This document shows, piece after piece, positions 55,331 through 64,000 of a stretch of DNA of 64,000 bases. The stretch is from Yoonia maritima (GTDB lineage Bacteria; Pseudomonadota; Alphaproteobacteria; Rhodobacterales; Rhodobacteraceae): assembly GCF_002933395.1 (NCBI RefSeq), contig NZ_PKFN01000011.1:62001-126000 (forward strand), in the 5' to 3' direction. A model generated the notes under the pieces. It did no database searches, had not been told where the DNA came from, and was given only the letters and a program-made list of their open reading frames with translations. Position numbers and translations under genes: made by a program. The first letter of the stretch is position 1; each line of letters begins with the position of its first letter.

Positions 55331-56635
55331 TCACGACTCGCGGAAGGCCTTGGCGAAATAGTCAGCTAAAGGTTTGAGGAAGTACGCCATCGGGCTGCGG
55401 TCGGCTGTACGCATGAATGCTTCGACGGGCATACCGGGAATCAAAGCCATGTCTTTAGGTAGTCGGTCAATCTCGCCTTCGTTTAGCTGAACCTCTGCAC
55501 GGTAAAACGACAGGCCGGAGTTTTCATTCTGAAACGCATCCGCGGAAACAAGTGTCACCTTGCCATTCAGTTCAGGTGTACGGCTGCGATCAAAGGCGGA
55601 AAAGCGCAGCGTCACGTCTTGGCCGACATAAATCTGATCGACGTCTTGCACGTTAACTTGGGTTGCGATGACCAACGGGCGGTCTTGGGGGATCAAGAAA
55701 AGCACAGGGTCGGCGGGTAGGATAACCGATTGCTGCGCAAAAACCTGCATGCCGTAAATAATGCCAGAAACAGGGGCGCGCACGTCAAGCCGATCAAGCT
55801 GCCGCACCAAGGTCCGGCGCCGTTCGGCAAGTTCCAATTGATTGTACTGAAGATCACGCAGCCGCGTGATTGCTTCTTCGCGGCGGGTGGTTGCAAGGCT
55901 TAGAATTTGTAGGTCTATTTCTGTTGTACGTTCTGCTGCTTGGGCCGCTTGGGCAGTGAGTTCACCCATCGTTCCCAACAGGCTTGCCTCTTCGCGCTGC
56001 AGCGCAAGGACGCGGCTGGCTTGGGCGAGGCCGCGATCAAGTAGGCTTTGTTGGTCACGCAGTTCTTCGGCGATTAAATTGCGCTGCGTGGTCAGCGCTG
56101 TTTGCTGCGCTGTGATTCCGTTGATTTGGCTTGCGATCTGCGCACGCTGCTGGGTCAGCTGTTCAACAGCGCCATCATTGGATTCACGGCGCGCATCAAA
56201 CAGCCGATTTTGGCCGGCGATCAGTTCTGTGACCTCGGGGGTGTCGACCTCTAGTAGTGTGGACGAAAATGTAAGCGTGTCAGTATCGTCTCGTTCCGCT
56301 TCAAGACGCGCGCGCCGAGCAAGGATTTCAAATAGCTGCCCTTCGACAACGGCCAGTTCCGATTGTAGGACCGTCGCGTCAAGGCGGATAAGTAAATCAC
56401 CTGCGATCACGGTGTCACCTTCATCCACAAGGATTTCGGAAACAACCCCGCCATCAGGGTGCTGCACGACCTGTCGGTTGCGGTCTACTTCGATTTGGCC
56501 GCTGGTAATAACGGCGCCTGTGATTTGGGCAAGGAAAGCCCATGTTCCAAAGCCGCCTACAAGGATCAAAAGTGTTAAAACGCCAGCGCCCAAGTGGTTC
56601 TTTGCGGACCAACGGTTTTCTGGTTGATCGGTCAT
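55331..56635 (-). CDS. type I secretion membrane fusion protein (HlyD family)
   Basis: 434 residues. One membrane segment near the N-terminus (about 13-35), a long coiled coil (about 90-280, many Gln/Glu/Leu/Arg heptads) and a beta barrel, with VRAPVSGIIYGMQVFAQQ and VTLVSADAFQNENSGLSFYRAEVQLN. Bridges the ABC ATPase to an outer-membrane TolC partner. Overlaps the ABC gene by four bases. PrtE/AprE-like. Confidence 0.93.
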   Translation of the reverse strand: MTDQPENRWSAKNHLGAGVLTLLILVGGFGTWAFLAQITGAVITSGQIEVDRNRQVVQHPDGGVVSEILVDEGDTVIAGDLLIRLDATVLQSELAVVEGQLFEILARRARLEAERDDTDTLTFSSTLLEVDTPEVTELIAGQNRLFDARRESNDGAVEQLTQQRAQIASQINGITAQQTALTTQRNLIAEELRDQQSLLDRGLAQASRVLALQREEASLLGTMGELTAQAAQAAERTTEIDLQILSLATTRREEAITRLRDLQYNQLELAERRRTLVRQLDRLDVRAPVSGIIYGMQVFAQQSVILPADPVLFLIPQDRPLVIATQVNVQDVDQIYVGQDVTLRFSAFDRSRTPELNGKVTLVSADAFQNENSGLSFYRAEVQLNEGEIDRLPKDMALIPGMPVEAFMRTADRSPMAYFLKPLADYFAKAFRES

Positions 56636-58386
56636 GCTACGCCTCCCGACTTGCCGGTCGAGCGTTGGATGTCGCCATGATTTTTGACCAATTCAGCCAT
56701 GACAGCATCCTTTGGCCCATAGGCGCGCCGCGTGCCGTTGTCGATGACGAGCAATGTGTCACATTCTTGGATCGCAGCGGGACGGTGAGCCATGATGAAT
56801 ATGACGTTTCCTTCAGACTTTAGGACCTTGATTGCTTGGTTCAGGGCAACGGAACCTTCGTTATCTAGGTTAGAATTGGGTTCATCCAACACCAACACGA
56901 CCGGATCGCCGTAAAGGGCACGTGCAAGGCCGATCCGCTGAATTTGCCCACCTGATAGCCGCCCACCATTGGCCGAAACCCGAGTATCATATCCGTCGGG
57001 TAGTTTTAAAATCATGTCATGTGCCGCAGCTTTTTGTGCGGCTTTGACGACGGCTGCGTCGTCGGGCTGCATGAGCATACGTGCGATGTTTTCTTTGATC
57101 GTCCCGTCAAACAGTTGCACGCGCTGAGGTAAGTAGCCAATGTGTTTGCCTAAAACGTCAGGGTCATACTGTTCAAGCGATGCGCCATCTAAACGCACGT
57201 TACCAGATGCGGGTTGCCAAACACCTGTCAGCACCCGGGCAAGCGTTGATTTTCCTGCGCCTGACGTACCAATCACGCCGATGGCCTGTCCGGGTTTGAC
57301 CTCGAAACTGATTGACCGCAGCGCGGGCAGTTTTTCCCCCGGCGGTACAACGGTAACCTGCTCAACACGTAAAGCAGCCTTGGGCTTTGGCAGTTCTGTA
57401 CGAGGCATGTCTGGCGGCACCGCGCTGAGAAGAACACCTAAGTTGGCCCAGCCTTCGCGTCCGCGTTGAAATACGGCCCATTGGCCGACAATCATTTCAA
57501 TCGGGGCAAGCCCGCGGCCCAGCAGGATCGAGCCCGCAATCATCGCACCGGGCGACAGTTCGTTGATTAGCACCAAGTATGCGCCAAGGCCCAGCATCGC
57601 CGATTGCAGGAATAGGCGAAACGTTTTGGTCATCGCGGTGAATGTGCCAGACGCGTCAGCCGCTGAAATGCTGGCGTCCAGCGACTTGCCACGTGCAAGC
57701 TGCCAGCGATCAAAGGCTGCGCTGCGCATTCCCAAAGAGTGAACCATTTCACTTTCAGACCGGATCTGGTTGCCGAGTTGATCTGCTGCAAAGCGTGAGG
57801 AGTTTGCGGTCTCTAGCGGTTTATGGCTGGTGACTTGGTTCGCGATGGCGACAATCATCAATACGATCGCGCCAAACAGGGCAAGAATGCCCATCGCTGG
57901 GTGGAAAATAAAGATGCCAAAGAAGAACAGCGGTGCCCATGGTAGGTCGAATAATGCCATCAAAGCGGGCGATGTAATTAGGCGCTGAACCGATTCGAGG
58001 TCGCGCAGGCCTGTTGCCGCTTCGCGAGGGGCGCGTGACAGTGTTGTTGCACGCATAACCGCCGCGAAAACAGGGCGATCAAGGCGCGCTTGAAACCGCG
58101 CACCGATCCGCCCCATGACCCGACCACGCACATAATCAAGAATCCCCATCATTCCATAAAGAAACGCGACGAGCGCAGACAGTGCGATCAAAGTTTCGAA
58201 CGATCGTGAGCTAAGAACTCTGTCGTATACGTTTAACATATACAATGGGCCGGTTAGCATCAGAAGGTTCACGAAAAAGCTAAAGATCGCAACGGCCCAG
58301 TAAAGAGAACGGCTTTCTTGTCGGGCGGCGCGCAACTGCGCGCGTCCGTTCGGATATGAAGGCATTGGTTGGTCTTTTCCTTGCAT
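56632..58386 (-). CDS. type I secretion system ABC transporter/permease
   Basis: 584 residues (from ATG 58386; ATG 58365 is an alternative). Six-helix membrane domain (about 30-310) fused to an ATPase with Walker A GTSGAGKST, signature LSGGQIQRIGLARALYGD and Walker B VLVLDEPNSN. No N-terminal C39 peptidase, so it belongs to the PrtD/AprD/RTX-exporter branch. Works with the HlyD protein that follows. No substrate (RTX) gene and no tolC gene lie in the window. Confidence 0.93.
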   Translation of the reverse strand: MQGKDQPMPSYPNGRAQLRAARQESRSLYWAVAIFSFFVNLLMLTGPLYMLNVYDRVLSSRSFETLIALSALVAFLYGMMGILDYVRGRVMGRIGARFQARLDRPVFAAVMRATTLSRAPREAATGLRDLESVQRLITSPALMALFDLPWAPLFFFGIFIFHPAMGILALFGAIVLMIVAIANQVTSHKPLETANSSRFAADQLGNQIRSESEMVHSLGMRSAAFDRWQLARGKSLDASISAADASGTFTAMTKTFRLFLQSAMLGLGAYLVLINELSPGAMIAGSILLGRGLAPIEMIVGQWAVFQRGREGWANLGVLLSAVPPDMPRTELPKPKAALRVEQVTVVPPGEKLPALRSISFEVKPGQAIGVIGTSGAGKSTLARVLTGVWQPASGNVRLDGASLEQYDPDVLGKHIGYLPQRVQLFDGTIKENIARMLMQPDDAAVVKAAQKAAAHDMILKLPDGYDTRVSANGGRLSGGQIQRIGLARALYGDPVVLVLDEPNSNLDNEGSVALNQAIKVLKSEGNVIFIMAHRPAAIQECDTLLVIDNGTRRAYGPKDAVMAELVKNHGDIQRSTGKSGGVA

Positions 58387-58517
58387 CGAAAACCTATTGT
58401 GCAACCTATAGAAAAACGCGGCGTTAGTAACTGTTTATCTGGGATCATGCCCCGCGAAGGCGCAAGAATAATATAAATGATTGATCAATATGGCGATTTA
58501 TCGCAAATATCAACGTC

Positions 58518-58883
58518 ATGAAATATCTGACTTCTTTTTCGTTCGCCGCCGCTGTTTTGACGCCTGTTCTTGCTTTTGCAGGACCCTATGATGGTGTTTA
58601 CAAACAAACCGCCCATTCCGAATGTGCGCTAGTTGGTGTCGATGGCGGTTCTCTTAAGATCGAAGAAGTCGTCTTTCATGGGGTTGAAATGGAATGCCGT
58701 ATGACAAACCCTGTTGATATTAACGACATGGATGCGACGATATATCAGATGGAATGCTCTGGTGCCGGACAGACGTGGACGGAACGGTCAATCCTGATGA
58801 AAGACGCAGAAACTGACGGAATTATCATGGTGTGGAATGGCTACGCGTTTCGCTATGACCGCTGCGAAGAAGGCGAATATTGA
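58518..58883 (+). CDS. small secreted Cys-rich protein
   Basis: 121 residues with a good signal peptide (KYLTSFSFAAAVLTPVLAFA, cleaved before GPYDGVYK). The mature protein has exactly four Cys (HSECAL, MECRMT, MECSGAG, DRCEEG) likely in two disulfides. No family recognised; beta-rich, somewhat like small lipocalin-like or inhibitor domains, but that is a guess. It is transcribed alone and divergent from the secretion pair; the strong terminator after it serves it and the PBP gene. Confidence 0.82.
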   Translation: MKYLTSFSFAAAVLTPVLAFAGPYDGVYKQTAHSECALVGVDGGSLKIEEVVFHGVEMECRMTNPVDINDMDATIYQMECSGAGQTWTERSILMKDAETDGIIMVWNGYAFRYDRCEEGEY

Positions 58884-58890
58884 CGCTTGA

Positions 58891-58926
58891 TTGATTGCCC
58901 GACATGCTTGGTGGTCGGGCAATCAA
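58891..58926 (+). terminator. stem-loop between the small secreted protein and PBP1A genes
   Basis: 13-bp perfect stem (TTGATTGCCCGAC and its complement) with a 10-base loop. Convergent position: it lies just after the small protein gene and nine bases before the end of the PBP gene on the other strand. No T-run of more than a few bases, so efficiency may be moderate. Confidence 0.75.
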
Positions 58927-58934
58927 ATCGGGAT

Positions 58935-61091
58935 TTAGTTTCCGACAATCGAATCTAGCAAGTTCAGAATGTCTTGATCCAGCACTTCGCCGCCTTCGCT
59001 ATGCAAAAGCCCCGACTGCGCTGGTTCTGGCGGGATTGTCATGGGAAGAGGCGTTGGGTTTTTGTCAGCAAGCACACGGGTCATGGTTTCACGCCAGATC
59101 GTTGCTGGCAGCCCCCCACCTGTTACGCCGCTTAGCGGGCGGTTGTCATCATAACCCATCCAGACCGCCGTGACATAGTCACCGGTAAAGCCAATGAACC
59201 ACGCGTCGCGGGCACCTTGCGTCGTGCCGGATTTCCCGGCGATTTGCCATCCATCAATACGTGCGCGCCGTCCGGTGCCTTCTTCGACGACTTTCGTCAT
59301 CATCCACGTTAGCTGCCGGGCCGCATCTTGACCGATGATCCTTTCGCCAATGCCTGCGCCCTGAGAATCCATCAAGGATTCATTGTCACCACGAATGCGC
59401 AGGTCGACAAGCCCGTAGGGCGTCACCTGCGATCCACCGTTTAGGATGCCGGCATAGGCGCCTGTCATGTCTAGTAGTGTGCTTTCAGAAACGCCAAGCG
59501 CCAAGGCCGGACCGGCGGCTAAGTCACCGTTTAGGCCGAATCCATTTGCGACATTCCGGACCAGTTCGCGGCCAACGTCTTCTGACAGGACAATCGCAGG
59601 GATGTTGCGGCTTTCGGCTAAGGCTTGGATCAATGTAATCGGACCTTTGAAAGTGCGATCATAGTTTTCCGGGCACCAATCGCTTGCGCCACGGCGTTTC
59701 CAGCATGTGCGTTCATCGTCAATCATCGTGTAAGGCGACATGCCCAGATCAAGCGCCGCGGCGAATATGAACGGCTTAAAGGATGAACCTGTCTGACGGT
59801 TTGCCTGTGTCGCCCGGTTAAATGCGCCAGTTTCGCCGATATTACGGCCCCCGACCATTGCACGGACGGCACCATCTGCGGACATCACAACAATGGCCGC
59901 TTGCGCCTCGGAACCTTCGCGAACTTCGTTTTCAAAGACACTGATCATCGCTTCTTCGGCAGCCGTTTGGATCGCTGGGTCAAGCGTCGTGCGGATGAAT
60001 ACGTCTTCGGTTGTGTTGCGGGTGAACGATTCTGGACCGCTGCGCATGATCCAGTCAGCAAAGAAAGTCGCTGCGTTGGCGCGCGCAGTTTCTGATAGCG
60101 TCGCTGGGTTCGCGCGGGCTTCATCGGCTTGGGCTTGGCTGAGATAGCCCTGATCCTCCATCAGGCCGACAACAACGGCTGCGCGGTTTTGCGAGCGCTG
60201 TAAGTTGCTTGTCGGGGCCAATGTCGATGGTGCGGTCAGCAAACCTGCAAGCATCGCAGATTGCGCAGGGCTAAGCGCCATAGCAGGAATGCCAAAGTAC
60301 CGTTGCGACGCTGCCTCGAAGCCACGCGCCCCTGCGCCCAGATAGGCACGATTCAGATAGATCGTTAGGATTTCGTCCTTGGTGTAGGCGATTTCCATGC
60401 CAACTGCAAAGACGGCCTCGCGGGCTTTGCGCCAAAGCGATCCTTGGCGGCAGTCGTTTTCATATTCTGCCTCTGAATCCCACTTGTTCGGATCGAACGG
60501 AACACCAAGGCAAAGCAGTTTTGCTGTTTGCTGAGTGATTGTCGAACCACCATGACCCGATAACGGACCGCGCCCTTCGCGCAGGTTGATGCGCACTGCG
60601 GATGCAACCCCACGTGGGGAAATCCCAAAGTGACGGTAGAACCTTTTATCTTCGGTTGCGATAACTGCGTTGGTCAGGTGGCCGGATACGGTGTTAACTG
60701 TCACCATCCCGCCGAATTGATCGCCACGCCACGCAAACACTTCACCGCGGTAGTCGGTCATTGTAACCGAGCCACGCGTGCGACCGTCGATCAATTCGTC
60801 AACAGGGGGCATCTGCGCGGCAAAATAGAATGAAAAGCCAGCGATAATCAGGCCAACAACAAGCCCCAGTCGCCAGCTAACAGCCCAGATAATACGTGCC
60901 GCCCAAATGAATGGGAAAAGTAGCCACCCCAGTAACCCGCGCGGTTTGGTGCGCTTAGGTGCGGCCTTGCGGCGCGTTACTGTTTTTTTAGCGGGCTTTT
61001 TCTTGGGCGCAGGTTTCTTTTTCGCTGTCCCGTTTCCCGGGTAGCGCTTTTCGGCCACCAAAGGTGTCCGCTTATTGCCATTTCCACTCAT
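58935..61091 (-). CDS. penicillin-binding protein 1A (bifunctional transglycosylase/transpeptidase)
   Basis: 718 residues, class A PBP. A Lys/Arg/Pro-rich cytoplasmic tail (1-55) precedes the membrane segment (about 64-92). Glycosyltransferase motifs: EDKRFYRHFG (147-156), GGSTITQQTAK (181-191), YLNRAYLG. Transpeptidase motifs: SSFK (436-439), SRN (494-496), KSGT (620-623). Builds and cross-links peptidoglycan. The ATG at 61091 is chosen; an upstream ATG 108 bases earlier lacks a good start context. The KSGT replaces the common KTGT. Belongs to the MrcA/PBP1c-like alphaproteobacterial type. Confidence 0.95.
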   Translation of the reverse strand: MSGNGNKRTPLVAEKRYPGNGTAKKKPAPKKKPAKKTVTRRKAAPKRTKPRGLLGWLLFPFIWAARIIWAVSWRLGLVVGLIIAGFSFYFAAQMPPVDELIDGRTRGSVTMTDYRGEVFAWRGDQFGGMVTVNTVSGHLTNAVIATEDKRFYRHFGISPRGVASAVRINLREGRGPLSGHGGSTITQQTAKLLCLGVPFDPNKWDSEAEYENDCRQGSLWRKAREAVFAVGMEIAYTKDEILTIYLNRAYLGAGARGFEAASQRYFGIPAMALSPAQSAMLAGLLTAPSTLAPTSNLQRSQNRAAVVVGLMEDQGYLSQAQADEARANPATLSETARANAATFFADWIMRSGPESFTRNTTEDVFIRTTLDPAIQTAAEEAMISVFENEVREGSEAQAAIVVMSADGAVRAMVGGRNIGETGAFNRATQANRQTGSSFKPFIFAAALDLGMSPYTMIDDERTCWKRRGASDWCPENYDRTFKGPITLIQALAESRNIPAIVLSEDVGRELVRNVANGFGLNGDLAAGPALALGVSESTLLDMTGAYAGILNGGSQVTPYGLVDLRIRGDNESLMDSQGAGIGERIIGQDAARQLTWMMTKVVEEGTGRRARIDGWQIAGKSGTTQGARDAWFIGFTGDYVTAVWMGYDDNRPLSGVTGGGLPATIWRETMTRVLADKNPTPLPMTIPPEPAQSGLLHSEGGEVLDQDILNLLDSIVGN

Positions 61092-61364
61092 GTTCTGCCC
61101 GACCGACTGTTTGTCTGATTTTTTACTACCATAGCGGGGGCTTTCACAAATGTAGAGCGCGATGAGTCGCCGATGCGGTGTTTTTATATTGCTAAACAAT
61201 TAGGCGTTTCTGCTTATTTGTGCAAAAAATGTGCAATCGTGCCTGCTTTTGGGGCGGTCTGATACCTCAGGAGGCTTGCTCGCGGTGGCGACACGCGGTT
61301 TCTGTCTCTTTGCAAGCGGGCGCTGCCAAGAGCGCTTTGCATATGAATTTGCAAGGGGAAGAAC

Positions 61365-61703
61365 GTGAAACTCATCATTGCAACAATTAAGCCGTTTAAA
61401 CTCGAGGAGGTCCGCGAGGCGCTGACCACCGTGGGTGTACGCGGCATGATGGTGTCAGAAATCAAGGGCTTCGGCTCTCAATCCGGCCACACTGAAATTT
61501 ACCGTGGCGCGGAATACGCCGTGAATTTTGTACCAAAAGTTAAGCTTGAGGTCGTCGTGCCAGATTCAATGGCTGAACAGGTGGTTTCTACTATCGCGTC
61601 CACCGCGAAAACCGAAAAAATCGGTGACGGTAAGATTTTCGTTCTCGACGTTGAAAGCGCCCTTCGCGTGCGCACCGGCGAGACAAACGACGACGCGCTT
61701 TAA
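61365..61703 (+). CDS. glnB: PII nitrogen regulatory protein
   Basis: 112-residue signal protein that senses 2-oxoglutarate and glutamine. Uridylylation site Tyr51 in GAEYAVNFVPK and the T-loop and C-terminal motif ESALRVRTGETNDDAL (GlnK-like) are present. The GTG start has AAGGGGAAGAAC upstream. Immediately upstream of amtB in the classic glnK-amtB arrangement, so it likely regulates the ammonium channel by binding it; GlnK and GlnB cannot be told apart here. Confidence 0.95.
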   Translation: MKLIIATIKPFKLEEVREALTTVGVRGMMVSEIKGFGSQSGHTEIYRGAEYAVNFVPKVKLEVVVPDSMAEQVVSTIASTAKTEKIGDGKIFVLDVESALRVRTGETNDDAL

Positions 61704-61728
61704 TCGCGCAACTAAGGGACAGAGACTA

Positions 61729-63081
61729 ATGAAACTCAATAAATCACTTCTTGTTGGTGCGGGCCTTGCGCTTATGCCGACATTCGCGCTGGCGCAGGAC
61801 GCCGCGCCAACATTCGATGAAATCGGCCCATATCTGATGACAACCTTGCTGTTCCTTGTGGGCGGCTTCTTGGTGTTCTGGATGGCTGCTGGTTTTGCCA
61901 TGCTCGAAGCGGGTCTGGTGCGTTCCAAGAACGTTACAACACAGCTGACAAAGAACATCGCGCTGTTTTCAATCGCATCCATTATGTATTGGTTGGTTGG
62001 TTTCAACCTCATGTACCCAGGTGAATGGGTTGTCGAAGGCTGGCTTGGCCCGTTCTTCTCGATCACATCACTTGAGCCTGTAGGTCTGGCTGCTGCTGAT
62101 GCGTCACTTGACTATGCATCTGTCGCGTCTGACTTTTTCTTCCAGCTGATGTTCTGTGCGACAACTGCATCGATCGTTTCTGGTACTTTGGCTGAGCGCA
62201 TCAAACTGTGGCCATTCCTAATCTTCGTTGTTGTGCTGACTGGCTTTATCTACCCAATCGAAGCATCTTGGCAGTGGGGCGGTGGTTTCTTGTCCGCAAT
62301 GGGCTTCTCTGACTTCGCTGGTTCAACGCTGGTTCACGCTGCTGGTGGTTTCGCCGCCCTCGCTGGTGCCTTTGTTCTGGGTCCACGGATCGGTAAATAC
62401 AAAGATGGCAAAACAATCCCAATGCCGGGTTCTAACCTGACACTTGCTACACTGGGTACATTCATCCTGTGGCTGGGTTGGTTCGGCTTTAACGGTGGTT
62501 CGCAGTTGGCTGCGGGTACTGTTGGTGACATCACTGACGTTGGTCGCATCTTTGCAAACACCAACATGGCGGCTGCTGCCGGCGCTGTTGTGGCTCTGAT
62601 CGTGACGCAAATCATGTACAAAAAAGTCGATCTTACCATGGTACTGAACGGCGCGCTTGCTGGTCTGGTGGCGATCACCGCCGAACCGCTGGCACCGTCA
62701 CTTCTTAGTGCGCTGATTATCGGTGGTATTGGTGGCCTGATCGTTGTCTTCACTGTGCCTCTTTTGGACAAGTTCAAAATCGATGATGTTGTCGGTGCGA
62801 TCCCTGTTCACTTGATCGCAGGTTTCTGGGGTACGATGGCAGTTGCCTTCAACACTCAAACGGAAATTTCCGAAGGTGTTGCTCGCTCTATGGGTGCGCA
62901 GTTCATGATCCAGTTCATCGGCTTTGCTGCAGTGGGTATCTTTGTCTTTGTCGTATCGCTGATCGTTTGGATCATCTTGAAAGCGACAATGGGTATCCGA
63001 GTTTCCGAAGAGGCTGAGATTAATGGTCTGGACGTGTCCGAACTGGGCATGGAAGCCTACCCTGAGTTCTCGAAAGGCTGA
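61729..63081 (+). CDS. amtB: ammonium transporter
   Basis: 450-residue channel protein. Signal peptide (KLNKSLLVGAGLALMPTFALAQ) and eleven membrane helices, with conserved segments FAMLEAGLVRSKNVTTQL, EASWQWGGGFLSAMGFSDFAGSTLVH (in pieces), GWFGFNGGSQLAAG and IPVHLIAGFWG. The first twin-His region (STLVHAAGG) and the second (VHLIAG) line the pore. AAGGGA lies 10 bases before ATG. Coupled by position to PII. Confidence 0.97.
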   Translation: MKLNKSLLVGAGLALMPTFALAQDAAPTFDEIGPYLMTTLLFLVGGFLVFWMAAGFAMLEAGLVRSKNVTTQLTKNIALFSIASIMYWLVGFNLMYPGEWVVEGWLGPFFSITSLEPVGLAAADASLDYASVASDFFFQLMFCATTASIVSGTLAERIKLWPFLIFVVVLTGFIYPIEASWQWGGGFLSAMGFSDFAGSTLVHAAGGFAALAGAFVLGPRIGKYKDGKTIPMPGSNLTLATLGTFILWLGWFGFNGGSQLAAGTVGDITDVGRIFANTNMAAAAGAVVALIVTQIMYKKVDLTMVLNGALAGLVAITAEPLAPSLLSALIIGGIGGLIVVFTVPLLDKFKIDDVVGAIPVHLIAGFWGTMAVAFNTQTEISEGVARSMGAQFMIQFIGFAAVGIFVFVVSLIVWIILKATMGIRVSEEAEINGLDVSELGMEAYPEFSKG

Positions 63082-63110
63082 TACCCTTCCTGTCAGTTTT
63101 TCAATACTTG

Positions 63111-63136
63111 CCCGGGCGTTCGCGCCCGGGTTTTTT
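63111..63136 (+). terminator. intrinsic terminator of glnB-amtB
   Basis: 8-bp GC stem CCCGGGCG/CGCCCGGG with the stable loop TTCG and six T. A textbook Rho-independent terminator, 29 bases after the amtB stop. Confidence 0.97.
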
Positions 63137-63140
63137 GTTG

Positions 63141-63166
63141 GTAGGGTGGATCAAGATCCACCCTAC
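63141..63166. repeat. REP-like palindrome after amtB
   Basis: Perfect 12-base arms GTAGGGTGGATC and its complement with a 2-base AA spacer, right after the terminator. Elements of the form GTAGGGTGG...CCACCCTAC occur in many proteobacterial genomes as dispersed repeats. Only one copy is visible here, so dispersal is not shown. Confidence 0.7.
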
Positions 63167-63314
63167 GTAGTGTGTGCAATATTATCCCGTTTGTGGGATT
63201 TCTACGCTCCTATGTTGCGTATTTAGGTTTATCACTGGCCCACTTAGCGATGTAATTCCATATTTTACGCGCAATCCTCTCATGAATACCTTTTCTCGAA
63301 TCCGGAGTGCCCAA

Positions 63315-64000
63315 ATGATCCAGACCCCTTACCTACTGTTTCTTGGCGACGCGCCCGATCAGCTGGCCGCGAAGGTTGCACAGGGCATCAAAGACTGGCG
63401 CCCAGATAATGCGGTCGGTCAGTTTCGAATGCCGGGCTGTGGCGCTGATGTAGGTGCGAAAGACATGACTTTGGCCGATGCCAAAGCGGCAGGAGCAAAG
63501 ACACTTGTGATCGGTGTGGCAAACCGTGGGGGGGTTATTTCGGATGCTTGGAAGGCTGTCCTGATCGAGGCTCTTCAAATGGGTTTCGATATTGCGTCGG
63601 GATTGCATAACCTTTTGCGCGACGAAAACGATTTGATGGCAGCTGCACGAGTATACGGTTGCAGCCTATTCGATGTGCGTATCCCATCGGTAGCCTACCC
63701 TATCGCAAATGGAAAAAAGCGTAGGGGGAAAAGATGTTTGGCGGTTGGTACGGATTGTTCTGTAGGTAAAATGTACACGGGCCTTGCTATGGATGCCGAG
63801 ATGCAAAAGCGTGGCATGAAGTCGACGTTCCGTCCGACAGGTCAGACCGGCATCCTTATTACAGGTGGTGGCGTGCCACTGGACGCGGTGATCGCTGATT
63901 TTATGGCGGGCGCTGTAGAATACCTGACCCCCGATAATGACCCTGACCATTGGGATCACATCGAAGGGCAGGGCAGCTTATTTCACGTGTCATATTCAGG
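63315..64000 (+). CDS. dgcN: DUF1611 family protein, DgcN-like (3' part beyond the window)
   Basis: First 228 residues of a protein with MIQTPYLLFLGDAPDQLAAK, MPGCGADVGAKDMTLADA, VIGVANRGGV and LAVGTDCSVGKMYTGLAM (P-loop-like), the pattern of DUF1611. Proteins of this family (DgcN) act with DgcA in D-glutamate and related D-amino-acid catabolism in marine bacteria; that role is inferred from family. GGAG lies about nine bases before ATG. A separate transcription unit after the amtB terminator and REP-like element. Gene symbol tentative. Confidence 0.8.
   Translation, partial: MIQTPYLLFLGDAPDQLAAKVAQGIKDWRPDNAVGQFRMPGCGADVGAKDMTLADAKAAGAKTLVIGVANRGGVISDAWKAVLIEALQMGFDIASGLHNLLRDENDLMAAARVYGCSLFDVRIPSVAYPIANGKKRRGKRCLAVGTDCSVGKMYTGLAMDAEMQKRGMKSTFRPTGQTGILITGGGVPLDAVIADFMAGAVEYLTPDNDPDHWDHIEGQGSLFHVSYS

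Noticed and set aside
61092..61364. NtrC or sigma-54 site upstream of glnB-amtB
   Set aside because: Several TTTGCA and GTGCAA repeats occur, but none fits the GG-N10-GC spacing or the NtrC palindrome.

Overview
The window is chromosomal DNA of an alphaproteobacterium, almost certainly a marine Rhodobacterales (Roseobacter-type) species. This is inferred from the urea ABC transporter, the phaA-phaB pair, the uvrC-pgsA-moaD-moaE block, a DUF6478-like protein, dihydroxy-acid dehydratase, the DUF1611 (DgcN-like) gene and GANTC-containing palindromes. By eye the base composition is moderately GC-rich. I see no rRNA, tRNA, CRISPR array, insertion sequence or phage gene. Most of the window is ordinary core genome in short operons whose genes overlap by 1-4 bases.

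Layout. 1-2486: minus-strand urtA and the 5' part of urtB, separated by a strong stem-loop. 2851-12598: a minus-strand block of eight genes that is the outstanding region. It encodes a membrane Ser/Thr kinase with a periplasmic PDZ-like part, an FHA protein, a PP2C phosphatase, three different P-loop GTPases (two dynamin-like) and two unrecognised small soluble proteins. This kinase/phosphatase/FHA set resembles the one that controls type VI secretion, but no secretion gene is present. I propose it is a phosphorylation-controlled membrane-remodelling or localisation module. 12599-13062: divergent regulatory region with nested inverted repeats. 13063-24115 (plus): gap paralogue, ABC-2 exporter, S49 peptidase with a 55-residue Cys-rich membrane peptide and an SDR, uvrC, pgsA, moaD, moaE, a degenerate EAL protein, and phaA-phaB with a terminator.

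24229-34163 is mixed: DUF465, a TrmN6-like methyltransferase and DUF2007 facing a polyprenyl diphosphate synthase; a TerB-like protein; an orphan DctP; map and sfsA; a CinA-like/GNAT/OmpA run; a GGDEF protein; and a LysR regulator. 34305-37425: fadH divergent from a LysR regulator. 37555-42023: DUF481 porin-like protein facing an ilvD operon with a small lipoprotein, DUF6478 and a coiled-coil protein. 42121-48683 (plus): CPBP protease, accD-folC-secreted protein, TPR protein, ispE. 48680-51089 (minus): ferredoxin-reductase-like flavoprotein, rsmD, HAD phosphatase. 51176-58386: peroxiredoxin facing a long minus-strand series (type I secretion pair, ridA, GDPD, DUF482, phhB, mscS). 58518-64000: small secreted Cys protein, PBP1A, glnB-amtB with terminator and a REP-like palindrome, and the start of a dgcN-like gene.

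Functionally the two ends are linked by nitrogen acquisition: urea uptake at the left, PII/ammonium transporter and a possible D-amino-acid catabolic gene at the right. No homology search, folding or codon-usage computation was run; family names rest on motifs read from the translated sequence.
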